From the NCBI RefSeq assembly GCF_031755915.1, contig NC_083389.1, positions 24,551,001 to 24,615,000 on the forward strand: a DNA stretch of 64,000 nt. Reading direction: 5' to 3'. Positions 21,914-34,568 of this stretch are shown here, piece by piece (the first letter of the stretch is position 1; every line of letters begins with the position of its first letter). Made by a program: the position numbers and the translations under genes. A model generated the notes under the pieces. It was not told the origin of the DNA. It ran no database searches and saw nothing but the letters and a program-made list of their open reading frames with translations. Origin of the DNA: Ziziphus jujuba (taxonomy: Eukaryota > Streptophyta > Magnoliopsida > Rosales > Rhamnaceae).

Positions 21914-24092
21914 AATTCTTCAATTTGAGCATTGGTTGGTGTCATGTCCTTGACCCTCACACTTAAAACAAACAATATCTCAAGTTCTAGAAGGTTTAGG
22001 ATCAGATTTACCTTCAAAGTTTGGTGCTTGATTAGAATTCAGCTTCATATCTCTTGTAGACCGATCGAAACTCTCACCTTCAAGCATTGATTTTGACCTT
22101 GAGTCATATGTGGAATTGCTTCTACAAACACTTGAATAGTCCTTCCACTATTAGAAACCCCTCCAAACCGTGAGCTTATTCCCCTCCTTTTAAATTGCTC
22201 CTCAATTTTAATGGCCACATGAAGAATCTCTTCCAAATCCACATATTGTTGTAACTCCACTTGGTTGGCTATTTCTCAATTTGAACCTCCCTAAAACTGA
22301 GCCATGGTTGCCTCACGGTCCTCATTAATGATCATCCCCATCTCCTTGTAGTAATCCGCCATAGACCTATTCCTTTGTGATAATGATTATAGTCTTTGAT
22401 GCAACATCGTATGGTAGTGAGTTGGCACAAACCTCTTCCTCATGGCTCCTTTCATTTGTCGCCAAGTGGTAATTAGCTTATTGTTCTACCATTGTAATGC
22501 ATAATATGATGAGAATACGCCCGAACTCGCACAATCGATGACTCACTGAGGTACTGAGCCGATACAGAAGAAGATCGAGCCGATTACTAGGGCTCAAGCT
22601 AAGAGATTTAAAGACAACCTGGCTGCTTTTATCTAGGAAGTAATTAATTCTCCAAGGGGCTTGTATTCACCCGAAGATACAAGGCCTCTTTTAAGCATCC
22701 AAGTGTTAAAGGCTGATACAAATCCGAGTAGTTGTTTTCGTGCAAATATGACTCTTTAAAATGTCATGGAATCAAGTCAAGGCAGCTTTAAAGGAAAACA
22801 AAAAGGGGCTGTGCACACAAGGGAGAAAGATGGCCGATTTTGCCATATTGCTTGCTGGCTTAACTGTATTTTGTTGAGTTGACTTTTCTCTTTGATCCAA
22901 GCAAAGGCAATATGTGGAACTCCATGATAATCCTATTTGGCATCCTACATGGCATATGGAAGTTGATTTGGAGCTTAAATTGGTCAAAGATAGGTTAGTA
23001 AAAAAGATAGTATTTTAGTTTCCTAAATTGATTGACTTTTTGTTTTAGGAAATTAGTCTTTTATTTGGTTTTTATTTATTTGTTTGCTGGACAAATCAAT
23101 GTAGGAAAGTTATTATTTTATTATTTTCATTGTAAATTAATTAATGCCTAATTCAAAATAAAGGAATTAGTTAATCCAATTTAGATTAGGAAAGGAGGTG
23201 AATTTCAACCAAGCTAGGTTTCCTCTTCTTTAGTGGCCGGCTTTACCTAGATAATTGGGGTTTATTTTATTTTTTCTTAGCTTATTTAAGGGCTTATTTT
23301 TTAGGAAGAACACATCTTTAATAATATCCTGAATTTATTTTGTGAGATTGAATTTCTTTTTGTTCTCTTTGAACACCTAAAATACCATTAGAAAGTGAAT
23401 GTTTTATTTTTGACTTATCAATAGGATACCCATCACCTATTGTGGCATCTTCATCATACCAAGATTTCTAAATACAGGTTAGTTAGAGGTTGAGGTCAAT
23501 CCATTAAAATCTGAACTTAATTGAGATTGGGGCTAATATAATACTGGTTTAGGCATGTGTCGACCTAAGTTTGTATCACAATAACCAAATTTGAAGCGAC
23601 CAACTTTACCTTCTTTGCCTCGGAATAATTATGACATTCAAATATCATCTCCATGTGTTCTTCTCATTCTAGATTAGCCTCTGGATCACTTTTACCAAAA
23701 AATGGTGGGATGTTTCCAAGATCATCATCTTCCTCCTGGGCTTGCCTTCCTTGGAGTGCAAAAATATCTTCAAACTCCTCTTTGAGGTTATCTCCAAAAT
23801 TACCTCCTTCTAATTCCTCCTTAAAACATCCATGGCCTCCACGACCTCGATCTTAGCATCCATGAAGTTCCTACCTTGGATTCGGCTCACCTTGTCATGT
23901 TTCAAAGCTATCCATCCTTTGATCTAGTTGATCAAAGTGAGCATTCATCCTTTGAAGTTGTTCCAAAACCGCCAACATGTCGGTTGGTTCACCTCCAAGT
24001 CCCGTTGCTCTTGACTCACCTTTGTATCCCACGGATTCCTCTTCAGGATTTCTTAATGAACTATCTCCTCTTCTCATCCTTGGATCTATCAT
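21914..24092 (-). pseudogene. A2 gag, split by solo LTR A
   Basis: Gag begins at 24092 (MIDPRMRRGDSSLRNPEEES) with EQLQRMNAHFDQLDQRMDS. The core follows at about 23583-23700 (a CHNYSEAKKVKL-like stretch), resumes left of the solo LTR at 22506 and includes ELQQYVDLEEILHVAIKIEEQ (22045-22260). The zinc-knuckle region lies near 21940-21990. Stops and frameshifts are present. Confidence 0.7.
22507..23578 (+). mobile_element. Solo LTR, family A, inside A2 gag
   Basis: A 1072-bp LTR runs from TGATGAGAATACG to GTTTGTATCA on the plus strand. Flanks TAATA (left) and CAATA (right) fit a 5-bp duplication with one mismatch. It shows the LTR-borne Pol tail (ITRAQAKRFKDNLAAF near 22590), a TTATTTAAGGG TATA-like box near 23280, and the family A U5 end. 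Confidence 0.85.
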
Positions 24093-24425
24093 GTTAGTAA
24101 AAATTTTGTAAAAATCCTTGCCAAAATTATTCCTTCACATGTTTCACTCAAACAAGGTCTTGACACTCGTGTTTGCACACTAGTTTTGGCTTTTAACCCT
24201 CTTTTAAGCCCACACTCTCTTGTCTTCTTCCACTCAAAGAATTATCTCAAAGTGCTATTAAAAACACACTCAAAATAGCAATTAGATCACAAGTATGGAA
24301 GTTAAACTTTTCAACAAAACAGGAACAAAAAGCAAGCGAATACTGAGAGAATTGATAAAACCTATTGTAAGAAAACAAGGTTAAATAACAATGTAATTTT
24401 TGGAATTAGTAAAGAGTAAACCAGA
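24093..24425 (-). other. A2 leader, left part, no gene
   Basis: Untranslated leader that aligns with the A1 leader at about 13300-13650. It resumes at 31818 after the nested solo LTR C. No gene is seen. Confidence 0.6.
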
Positions 24426-24548
24426 TGATAAGGACATGACCAAGAGCCCTGCAAGATGGAGCCTAGATCCACTTCAAATGTCTACAGGACCTATAACCCG
24501 AGCACGAGCAAAGAGATTGAAAGAGGCACTAAATAGTTTAATCCACTA

Positions 24549-25503
24549 TGATACGAACCTAGAGCGACCTGCCTCTAAACCCGTGACAAAGAATGAATTA
24601 GACCGTCTAATTACAAGTCATCAATGGAAGACCTCGACCCGTTATCTATATTTCATGTAAGAACCTTGGTATGGTGAAGACGCCACAATAGGGTGCAGAA
24701 TAACCTATTGATAAGTCAAATTTGAACTCCACGAACAAAGCTTGAAAAAGTTCGATATATTTCTTAAAGAACCAAGAGAATCATTCTCACTTTGAATCAA
24801 AATTGTAATCTTCCCTTTATCCATAACTTATGTGCCTTTAAATAGGCAAAATAAATTACAAAACTTTCCCAAATTTGCTAAAATAATGGATGAAAATTAG
24901 GTTTAGGAAACCTAATTTTGATAGGTTTAGGAAACCTAATTTGGTTAGGTTTAGGAAACCTAATGTGGTTAGGTTTAGAAAACCTAATTTAGCTCCTAGT
25001 TTTCTAATTTGAATGGCTTTTAATTCTTTGACCAATTCAACTATAATAAAATTAGGAAAGCAATTTAAAAAGCTAATAAAAACTAAATTAGGAAAGTAAA
25101 TAGGCAACATGCCAAAATCCAATCAAAACATAAATAAAATTTAATATTTTCCTAATTATAAAATTTGGCCAATGCCATGTAGGAGCATATCATCCTCCAT
25201 GTGGCAAAAGTGCCATGTCGCCATATGATGCCACATCACCATCCATATCATCAACTCGTGCCACATCACCATATTGTTGGATTCCATGCTTTAGGCTTTC
25301 TTTCATGTTGGCATCCTCAGTTCCAATCATATGGACCAATTTTGGTTTATCTTCAGTAATGAACTTTTTTCCTTGGGTTGAAAACACCTCTTGGATTTAA
25401 ACCATTTAGTGCCTCTTTCAATCTCTTTGCTCATGCTCGGGTTATGGGTCCTGTAAACATTTGAAGTGGATCCGGGCTCCATCTTGAAGGGCTCTTGGTC
25501 ATG
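24549..25503 (-). repeat. 3' LTR of C3 (family C)
   Basis: It begins TGATACGAACCTAGAGCG on the plus strand. It has four minisatellite units (24897-24990) and the LTR-borne Pol tail on the minus strand (25190-25387 and on to 25480). The outer end stops at GGTCATG without TCCTCATCA, joined to integrase C-terminal text, so the polypurine tract is deleted. Confidence 0.85.
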
Positions 25504-26805
25504 TAGGCATTGTCATTAAGTCTCTCCAATATTTGGAATGGACCATCTCCACGCGGCATGAGTTTAGACTTTTGTTTTGCCAGAAATCTTTCCTTTCTCA
25601 AACGAAACCAAACCCAATCTCCAGGCTCAAAAACAACTTGTTGGAGCCTTTTTTTTGCTTACTTCATGTATTGTTCGGTTCTCCTCTCAATGTTAGCTTT
25701 GGCCTTCTCATGTAGTTGCCTAACAAAATCAGCTTTCTTTTTCCCATCTAAATTAGCATACTTACTCAAAGGTAAAGGGTGTTAAATCCAATGGAGTTAA
25801 AAGATTAAAACCATATACAATTTCAAAAGGTGAAAATTTAGTGGCTGAATGTACAGATCTATTGTAAGTAAATTCAACATGAGGTAAACATTCTTCCCAA
25901 GTTTTGATATTCTTGCTTATCAATGCACGGAACAAAGTAGACAAAGTTCTATTTACTACCTCTATTTGTCCATCAGTTTGTGGATGACAAGTAGTAGAAA
26001 ACAACAATTTAGTACCCAACTTAGCCCACAATGTTTTCCAAAAGTAACTTAAGAATTTTGCATCTCTATCAGACACTATTGTTTTAGGCATTTCATGCAA
26101 TCTAACAATTTCTTTAAAGAACAAATCGGCAATATGAGATGCATAATCGGTTTTATGACATGCAATAAAATGTGCCATTTTAGAAAACCTATCCATAACC
26201 ACAAAAATCGAATCCCTACCTTTTCTTGTTCTAGGCAACCCTAAAACAAAGTCCATAGAAATATCTACCCAAGGGTGGTTAGGTATAGGAAGTGGCATGT
26301 ACAACCCATGTGGTTGCAGCCGTGATTTAGATTGCTTACATTTAATGCATCTATCACAAATTCTTTCTACATCTCTTTTCATATGTGGCCAATAAAAATG
26401 CTCTTGTAGAACAGCTAAGGTTTTAGATATTCCAAAGTGTCCCATTAATCCCCCACCCTGAGATTCTCTAACAAGCAAATCACGCAAAGAACAACTTGGC
26501 ACACAAAATTTATTTTCCCTAAACAAGAATCCTTCAAATCTATAAAACTTTCCCTCAGCATGCCTTTCACAAAGTTTATAAATTTCACCAAAGTCATGAT
26601 GTAAAGCATATAATTCTTTAAGTTGTTCAAAACCAAGTAATTTAGCATCCAAAGTAGAAAGTAATACATACCTGCGGGATAATGCATCAGCTACAATATT
26701 TTCCTTACCTTGCTTGTAGCGAATAACATAGGGAAATGTTTCAATAAATTCCATCCACTTGCCATAAGTAGTGCTGCCATGTCTCCAATGCTCTAACCAA
26801 TGCAT
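25504..26805 (-). pseudogene. C3 integrase and RNase H end
   Basis: A long open frame (25762-26805, 347 codons). The RNase H tail reads [20 protein letters not shown]. The zinc finger spans about residues 120-165 ([19 protein letters not shown] ... CDRCIKC). The catalytic core has the first Asp in [15 protein letters not shown], the second in [14 protein letters not shown], and the Glu in [14 protein letters not shown]. The C-terminal half (25504-25790) is frame-shifted but shows the basic SH3-like text. The DDE triad and HHCC ligands are present, so the core could be catalytic if expressed; the reading frame to RT is broken. Confidence 0.82.
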
Positions 26806-27905
26806 ATAGCTCTTTATTATAAGTTGGGTAGTTTAAGGCGGCCCCACTTAGCTTTTCACTGAAATAAGCAATTGGTTTTCCCTCCTGCATCAAAACAGTA
26901 CCTACACCTATTCCTAATGACATTCAATCTCAAAAGTTTTTAAAAAGTTAGGCAACACCAATAAAGGAGCATTTGTTAGTTTTTCTTTTAACAAATTAAA
27001 ACACCTTTCTTGAGCTTCTCCCCATTGAAAACCTACACTCTTCTTAATAACCTCTGTCAAAGGTGCAGCAATAGTACTAAAATCTTTAACAAACCTTCGA
27101 TAGAAACTAGCCAAACCATGGAAGCTTCTAACTTGGGTGATACTAGTTGGCGTGGGCCACTCTTGAATGGCTTTTACCTTCTCTTGATCAACTTTGATAC
27201 TGCAGTACTAATCACAAAGCCTAGAAACAGAAGCTCAGATTTACAAAAGTCACACTTTTTAAGATTGGCATAGTCTTTCTTTCCTAAGAACATCTAAAAC
27301 TAACCTAAGATGCCCTACATGCTCTTCTAAACTCCTACTATATATAAGGATATAATCAAAGTACACAACCACAAATTTTCCAATGTGAGCACGCAAAACA
27401 TGATTCATAAGTCTCATGAAAGTAGTAGGGGCATAGTTAACCCAAATGGCATAACCAACCACTCATACAAACCATGCTTTGTTTTAAATGCTGTTTTCCA
27501 TTTATCACCTTCCTTCATGCGAATTTGATGATAACCACCCTTAAGATCAATTTTAGAAAACAGGCATGCACCAAACAATTCATCAAGCATATCATCTAAC
27601 CTAGGAATAGGGTGACGATATTTGACAGTTATATTGTTAATAGCCCTACAATCTACACACATTCTCCATGTTCCATCTTTCTTAGGGACTAATAACACAG
27701 GTACAGCACATGGACTTATGCTTTCTCTAACATACCCCTTTTCAAGCAATTCACTTAGGTGCCTTCGAAGTTCCTTTGTCTCCTCTGGATTACTCCTATA
27801 AGCCGGCCGGTTTGGAATTGTTGATCCCGGAACAAAATCAATTTGATGTTCGATCCCTTTAAAAGGTGGTAACCCACTTGGAATCTCCTCGGGAAGACAT
27901 CATCG
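26741..27905 (-). pseudogene. C3 reverse transcriptase and RNase H
   Basis: Four overlapping pieces. 27414-27749: [21 protein letters not shown] through [20 protein letters not shown] and [18 protein letters not shown]. 27259-27462: the decayed catalytic strand YFDYILIYS, where the second Asp of YxDD is Tyr. 26914-27114: [19 protein letters not shown]. 26741-26923: RNase H with [21 protein letters not shown]. The changed YxDD motif and several frameshifts make the RT inactive. Confidence 0.8.
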
Positions 27906-28837
27906 AATTACTGCAAAAAAGAAACAATAAAACTAGGCAAAACAGATTCATCAGGGTTAGTTAAATGATTCATATATGCTTCTTTGTACATCCTTACAAT
28001 CATAGGCTTTCTACAACAAAAAAACTTCTTCATCTGACTCTGTTTTGCATAAAAACTCTCTTTTTTCTTTCCACTCTTTTTCTTTTCCTTTTCACTCACG
28101 CTCTCATCCTCACCACTCTTTTTCTTCTCTTGGTGGTTGGATACAGTTTGATTGTGTTGTTGTTCAGCTTCTCTCCGCCTTTGTAAAGCCAATTGATCAT
28201 CAAAAATTTGTTTAGAAGTCATCGGCATGAGCACCACTCGTTTACCCTTGAAATTGAAGACAACCTTATTAGTTAGACCATAATGATTAGTATCTCTATC
28301 AAATTGCCACAGACATCCTAAAAGAAAATGACCAGCTTGCATTGGTACCACATCACAAATAACCTCATCTTCATAATCACCAATAGAGAATGCAATCTTC
28401 ACTTGCCTATTCACCTTAGACTCTCCACAATCATTAAGCCATTGTAGCTTATATGGTTCTGGATGCTTCATAGTGGGTCAACCTAGCTTTTTAACCATAG
28501 TAAGACTAGCAACATTAGTACAACTTCCTCCATCAATAATCATACTACATACCTTATCCTTGACTTTGCACCTGGTATGAAAGATGTTCTCTCGTTGCAC
28601 TTCCTTCTCATCTTTATACACAGTTAAAGCTCTTCTAGCAACCAATGACAAGTCCCCTCCAACTGGATACTTGTAATATTCTTCATCTTCAACCCCAATG
28701 TCCTCCAATGGTGGCATGGATTCATTGTCCGACTCTTCTTCTTCAATTTCAATGTCTCCACTTTCCTGAATCACCATGACCCTCTTATTAGGACATTGAC
28801 TTGCAATATGACCCCTGCCTTTACATTTAAAGCACAT
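27906..28837 (-). pseudogene. C3 zinc knuckle, protease and spacer
   Basis: 28478-28837 starts with the zinc knuckle CFKCKGRGHIASQC, an acidic stretch, and the protease motif SMIIDGGSCTNVASLTMVKKLG (DGG). One shift separates it from 27908-28471, which carries YKLQWLNDCGESKVNRQVK, the LLGCLWQFDRD region and a Lys-rich spacer (KSGKKKESFYAKQSQMKKFF) before RT. Confidence 0.8.
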
Positions 28838-28843
28838 GATATC

Positions 28844-29880
28844 TCAATTTCTAGTTGAAAATGAATCGGATTTACTTACTTCCTTAGATGAGGATGGTTC
28901 GGCTTTAACTTCGAATTTAGGCCGTGTGGTGGCTTTATCTTCAAACTTGGGCTGATTTGGTTTCCATATGGATGGGCTTGCTTTCCAAGTGTGTTGAGCA
29001 ATACTAGGTCTTGTGGTACCCCTCCTCTTGAGTTGTTGTTCTACTTTGATAGCCATGTGTGGCATCTCCTCAATCTTCACATAATGGTGCAAGTCCACTT
29101 GATTTGCTATTTCCCTATTCAAACCAGCCAAGAAACATACCATTGTAGCCTACCTATCCTCCTCAACATTAGCCCTCATCATAAGGATTCCCATCTCTTT
29201 ATAATGGTCCTCCACACTTCTATTTCCTTGAGACAAGCTTTGTAATTTTTGAAAAATGCTCCTATAGTAATGGCTAGGTACAAAACGCTTCCTCCTCAAA
29301 GCCCTTCATCTCCTCCCATTTAGCTATAGGTCTTTGTCCTGCTCGCCTCCTAGAAATTGTTTCTTTGTCCCACCATCCAATAGCATAGTCCGTGAATTCA
29401 ATAGCGGCTAATTTCACCTTTTTTGCCTTGGAGTAGTTCTGACAATCAAATACCATCTCAATCCTCTTCTCTCACTCGAGATATGTTTCTGGATCACTTT
29501 TACCTTGGATTGATGGTATTTTCATCTTAATTCCTCCATAATCACTGCCTCAGTCTAACCTCTCTCTCCCACGGAGTCGGTTGGTTCTCGAACCAATGTC
29601 TTCCTCTTCTTCCTAATAGTCATCTCCCACACGTTCCCATTCTTCCCTTCTTGGAGTATTTCTTTCCTCTATCACGTCCATGAACAAACCTTTGTGGAGG
29701 TTGTGTCTGCGATGTTTGGATTGATGATTCCATCCTATCCAACCTATCGTGGATCTTCCCCATCTCCAACCGTAGTACTCTTTGAAGTTCTCCCACTATG
29801 GCTTGAATGTATAACTTCTGATCAGCCACACCTGGAGTTTCATCCATGCTTTCAAGTCTTGTGACATGATTTTTCTGCAA
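28844..29880 (-). pseudogene. C3 gag
   Basis: It begins at 29880 (MQKNHVTRLESMDETPGVAD...LQRVLRLEMGKIHDRLDRMESS), with an RGRDRGKKYSKK basic stretch. The Gag core at 29274-29456 reads MVFDCQNYSKAKKVKLAAIEF. At 28844-29143 it reads FLAGLNREIANQVDLHHYVKIEEMPHMAIKVEQQ. Stops separate the pieces. The sister copy in C1 (44579-45595) is better preserved. Confidence 0.75.
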
Positions 29881-30815
29881 AATTTATTAGTAAAAAAAAA
29901 AGGCCTCACAACACTCCCTCACATGTCTCGCTCAAATTCAAGGTCACTCGTGTTTGTACTCTAGTTATAGTTCGGCTTTTATCCTCTATAATCCTCACCT
30001 TTCTTGCCTTTTACCACTCTAGTAATTCTATTTGGTTCTTTGCAAACTAATTTCAAACTAAAACAAACTAGCAAGTAACAATCCAAATAGACCTATCAAA
30101 CAGTTATGAAAATAAGGCTACAAGACAAATAGAATGAAAAGTAACAAGAAAAAGGCAACGATGAAAGCTCAACAAGAAATTTAGCGAGAACAAAAGAAAC
30201 TAGAATGTGAGTAGCAAATTGGAATGAGATTTGCAAAATGGAATTAGAGAATATTCAACAAACCTTATCTTCGATATTAATTTTGGCTTGTTTTTGGTGC
30301 TCCTCAAATCAGCTAAAAAAAAAAATTTCACTACCTGGTTTCTCTTGAAATCTCAATAATTCAATGCCACAAACCACAAGAACAATATATATATATATAT
30401 ATTTTTTTTATCACTCACGTAACATAAAACAACTACAGTAGCAAAGATCAACACCAAATTTTTTTTTTTTTTTAATATCTGTTCGAATTTTCTTTTCATT
30501 TTTTTTTCTTGAATATATGAATGCAAATATTGAAGACTAAAACAGCAAAGAAAAATCAACCAAATTAACAAGAACAATGATAAAAGACAACCAACAAACT
30601 AGAAAACAAAAATATGGTAAGACAAAGAAAACCTAATTTGACAAGGAATGAATTTTTTTTTTTTTTAAAGATGCAGAACGTGTATGATGATAGAAGCAAC
30701 CTCAACCTAATGCTAAACTGCAAAATTAAAAAATAAAAAAAAAATAAAAAAAACCAAGAAAAACAATGAAACAAAAGAAAAGAAATAGATAGATCAAACC
30801 TGTAATTAGAAACTA
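29881..30815 (-). other. C3 leader, no gene
   Basis: Untranslated leader with a TA microsatellite (30388-30402), T tracts (30459-30472, 30653-30666) and A-rich stretches. It matches the C1 leader (43728-44578) in reverse. Short open frames on either strand are low complexity. Confidence 0.6.
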
Positions 30816-30827
30816 GCTCTAATACCA
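30816..30827 (-). other. Primer-binding site of C3
   Basis: The minus strand reads TGGTATTAGAGC next to the LTR end, one mismatch to the initiator-Met tRNA complement. Confidence 0.8.
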
Positions 30828-30830
30828 AAT

Positions 30831-31750
30831 TGATACGAACCTAGAGCGACCTCCCTCTAAACCCGTAACAAAGATTGAATTAGACCATCTAATTGCAAGT
30901 TATCAATGGAAGACCTCGACCCGTTACCTATATTTATGGTAAGAATCTTGGTATCGTGAAGACGCCACAATAGGATGCGGAATAACCTATTGATAAGTCA
31001 AATTTGGACTCCACAAACAAAGCATGAAAAAGTTCGATATAGTTCTTAGAGAACCAAGAGAATCACTCTCACTTTGAATCAAAATTGTAATCTCCCCTTT
31101 ATTCGTGACTTATGTGCCTTTAAATAGGCAAAATAAATTACAAAGCTTTCCTAAATTTGCTAAAAGCAGAGGTGGAATAATAATGGACAAAAATTAGGTT
31201 TAGGAAACCTATTTTGATAGGTTTAGGAAACCTAATGTGATTAGGTTTAGGAAACCTAATTTGGTTAGGTTTAGGAAACCTAATCTAGCTCCTAGTTTCC
31301 TAATTTGAATGGCCTTTAATTCTTTGACCAATTCAACTCTAATAAAATTAGGAAAGTAATTTAAAAAGCTAATAAAAACTAAATTAGGAAAGTAAATAGG
31401 CAACATGCCAAAATCCAATCAAAACATAAATAAAAATTAATATTTTCCTAATTATAAAATTTTGCTAAGCTTAGTTGGATGCCATGTCACCATATGATGC
31501 CACATCACCATGTTGTAGAAGTCCATGCGTTAAACTCTCTTTCACATTGGCATCCACCATCCCAATCATATGGACCAATTTTAGTTCATCTTCACTAATG
31601 AACTTGCTTCCTTGGGTTGAAAACACCTCTTGGATTAAACCATTTAGTGCCTCTTTCAATCTCTTTACTCGTGCTCGGGTTATGGGTCTTGTAGACATTT
31701 GAAGTGGACCTGGGCTCCATCTTGAAGGACTTTGGGTCATGTCCTCATCA
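30831..31750 (-). repeat. 5' LTR of C3 (family C)
   Basis: A complete 920-bp LTR from TGATACGAACC to CATGTCCTCATCA on the plus strand, with four minisatellite units (31194-31288). The LTR-borne Pol tail is on the minus strand at 31471-31740 (ITRARVKRLKEALNGLIQEV). Confidence 0.88.
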
Positions 31751-31817
31751 TAGACGGTCCTAATTCAATCGTTGTTACGGGTTTAGAGGCAGGTCGCTCT
31801 AGGTTCGTATCACCAGA

Positions 31818-32100
31818 GTATTAAGAAACCAAAAATTCAAGGATAAAATTTAGAAAAGAGATTCAAACAACGAACAAGAAACAATTGGAATAAAATATGG
31901 AATACTTGTTGTTTGTTGTTCTTGTAATTTAAGTCTTTGTCCTAAATCTTTTTAACCAATTTCAATCCAAACAATTTCAGCACTCAAAATTCAAATCTCC
32001 AACAGCAACTCCAAATAATCACTATTGAAATTCCACACCAACAATCTAAATATTTCATTCCCCTAAAAACTGACCTTTTACAATTTTTTTTTTCTTCGGC

Positions 32101-32140
<40 letters not shown>

Positions 32141-32503
32141 CACTAACACAATATATGCCATCCAATCTCCAGTAGCACAATTTTCAAGCCAAAAAGTTCA
32201 ACAAACCCGCTCTAAACTTTTCAAACGAAAACAAATTGCAAAAATTGTAGGTTTATGCAAATTGCTCTCAAAACTCCTCAAATTTATTTTTTTTGAATAT
32301 ATGAATGCAACTAATTAGGATTAAAATATCCAAGAAGGATCAACAATAAACCAAATTACTAAGAACAATTATGCAAACAACCAATAAATTAGAAAATTAA
32401 ATTTTGGCTAACAAAAGGGATAAATTCAGTTTTGTAGAAATTTTTTTTTTTAAATGCACAACGTGAATGAGATAGAAGCAATCTCAACCTAATGTTAAAA
32501 TTG
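31818..32503 (-). other. A2 leader, right part, no gene
   Basis: It continues 24093-24425 and aligns with 13640-14390 of A1. It includes a very long T tract (32109-32138). No gene is seen. Confidence 0.6.
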
Positions 32504-33343
32504 TAATACGCTCACGGATATGTGTATGGTAGTGAGATAATGATTTTAAGTTAATGAAATGATAACCAGATGGTGATTGGATATGGACATGGCATGAAAA
32601 ACAATTGCAAGAAACTTAAAAACAGAAGGAAAAGTAAATAAATAAAATATATCCAACCAAGACCCACTACCTATTTAGAGGTAGGAACCTATGGTATTGA
32701 CTTATGACCCTTTATCTATGGAAGATAAGAACCATAAGTATAAGACATTCTCAAGTGAATAACCTAGAGGTCCAAGAATAATGGTGAAAACCCAATTCTC
32801 AATGAGAGAAAATTTCATTCAAAAAAAACCAATCTCCTTACAAATGGAAAAATAAAATCCTTACATAGAGTCTAAGACTCTTTAGAAACCCTAGACAAAG
32901 TATTAAAGACTATTCTGACTTATTTTGAGCCAGCTAGAATTATCTTATATAGTTATTACACGTCCAAAATGCTTAATTTAACCTAGTTGGGCCTAGCTAG
33001 CATCAAATTATATGGTCCGGATGTTCTAAAATACTTGGTCTCCTAAAATAGCACCAAAACAGCCCATTTTGCAATTTCCTTAAGCCCATTTTATAATTCT
33101 CCAAGCCCAAAACGTTCCCCTTTAATTTTGGTTTACTCTCCTAACCAAAAACACTTGATCTTAGGCTTTCAAATAGTTATTCTTCAACTTGGAATTCTCA
33201 AAAGTGGGTTTGGTAATGTCCTCCTCTTTAAACACATCAAGATCCTTCATGAATTCAAATAAGGCCTCCTTGAATCTTTTGGCTCTACTTCAAGTAAGTG
33301 GGCCTTGAGGCAGCTGAAAGGGATCGTTGGAATCAGTACATCA
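32504..33343 (-). mobile_element. Solo LTR, family B, reverse
   Basis: It starts TAATACGCTCACGG (TG mutated) and ends in a degraded tip (GTACATCA). Flanks AATTG and ACTTG fit a duplication with one mismatch. It lies in the A2 leader. The leader text resumes briefly (33344-33364) before the deletion that joins it to the LTR. Confidence 0.75.
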
Positions 33344-33690
33344 ACTTGTAGAACAACACAAAAATTAAGTTCAGATTCTAATGGTACCTCAACTCCTAAT
33401 CAACTTGTGATTATAAAATTTAGTATATGGTGAAGACGCCACAATAGATGATAGATGTCCTATTGATAAATCAAGCTAAAACCTTTGATCTACATTCGAT
33501 GTTTTAGGTGTTCACAGAGAACAAAGAGAATTCGTTCTCACAATAGTTTTTGAATAATAATCTAAGCTATTATTGCATTGAAAAATAAGCCTTTAAATAG
33601 GCAAAAGTTACAAAACAAAAAACCCTAAATCAACTATGGCGATTGCGGCCAACATGGATAAGGAAACAAAGTGTGGCCGAGTTTCCTAAC

Positions 33691-34524
33691 TGATGCACAT
33701 CACACTCCCAACAATCCCTTTCAGCTTCCTCAAGGCCCAATTATTCGAAGTAGAGCCAACAGATTCAAGGAGGCCTTATTTGCATTCATGAAGGATCTTG
33801 ATGTGTTTAAAGAAGAAGACATTACCAAACCCACTTTTGAGAATTCCAAGTCCAAGAACAACTATTTGATAGCCCAAGATCCAGTGTTTTTTGTTTGGAA
33901 AGTAAGCCAAAATTAAAGGGGGAGCTTTTGGGCTTGGAGAATTATAAAATGGGCTTGAGGAAATTGCAAAATGGGCTGGTTTGCTGCTATTTTAAGAGAC
34001 CAAGTATTTTGGAACATCCGGGCCATGTAATTTGATGTTAGCTAGGCCCAACTAGGTTAAATTAAGCATTTAATTTTGTCTTGGTAAGTTTGGACGTGTA
34101 ATAACTATATAAGGTAATTCTAACTGGTTCAAAATAAGTTTAGACTCTATTTAAGGTTTTTATTTTTCCATTTGTAAGGAGATTGGTTTTTTTGAATGAA
34201 ATTTTCTCTCATTGAGAATTGATTTTTCACCATTATTCTTGGACCTTAAGGTTACTCACTTGAGAGTGTCTTTATACTTATGGTTCTTATCTTACATAGA
34301 TAAAGGGTCGTAAGTCAATGCCATAGGTTCCTACCTCTAAATAGGTAGTGGGTCTTGGTTGGATATATTTTATATAATTTTATTTTTAATTTTATGTTTT
34401 AGATTCCTTGCAATTTGTTTTTCTTTCCATCTCCATGTCCAATGATCCTCTGGTTATTCACTTATCATTTCATTGGATTCAAAATCATCATCTCACTACC
34501 ATACACGCATTCGTGAGCGTATCA
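33691..34524 (+). mobile_element. Solo LTR, family B
   Basis: An 834-bp LTR runs from TGATGCACATCAC to GAGCGTATCA with perfect duplications CTAAC (33686-33690, 34525-34529). The LTR-borne Pol tail is open at 33691-33916 (QGPIIRSRANRFKEALFAF to VWKVSQN). Confidence 0.95.
34105..34114 (+). promoter_or_regulatory. Probable TATA box of LTR B
   Basis: CTATATAAGG sits mid-LTR. Related sequence is in the other B copies (35265-35274). Inferred core promoter. Confidence 0.45.
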
Positions 34525-34568
34525 CTAACCTTTTGTAAACTAAGTTGGATTACGTATGAAACATCAAC

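Larger units (their letters stand above)
24549..31750 (-). mobile_element. Ty3/gypsy element C3, near full length
   Basis: A minus-strand element whose 3' LTR (24549-25503) lacks its last about 10 bp and the polypurine tract. Integrase, RNase H, RT, protease and gag follow in order up to 29880, then a leader, the primer-binding site (30816-30827) and an intact 5' LTR (30831-31750). This is the only C copy here that keeps every Pol domain, and its integrase frame is open for 347 codons. Flanks CACTA and TAGAC do not match, consistent with a deletion at the insertion site. Confidence 0.88.
24426..31812 (+). mobile_element. Solo LTR C (plus) split by element C3
   Basis: LTR start TGATAAGGACATGACC is at 24426, and the LTR end GGTTCGTATCA is at 31812. 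Perfect 5-bp duplications CCAGA flank the two (24421-24425 and 31813-31817). The LTR text is broken after about 122 bp by element C3 (24549-31750). Only the last about 62 bp resume at 31751, so the middle of this LTR was lost. Confidence 0.85.
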
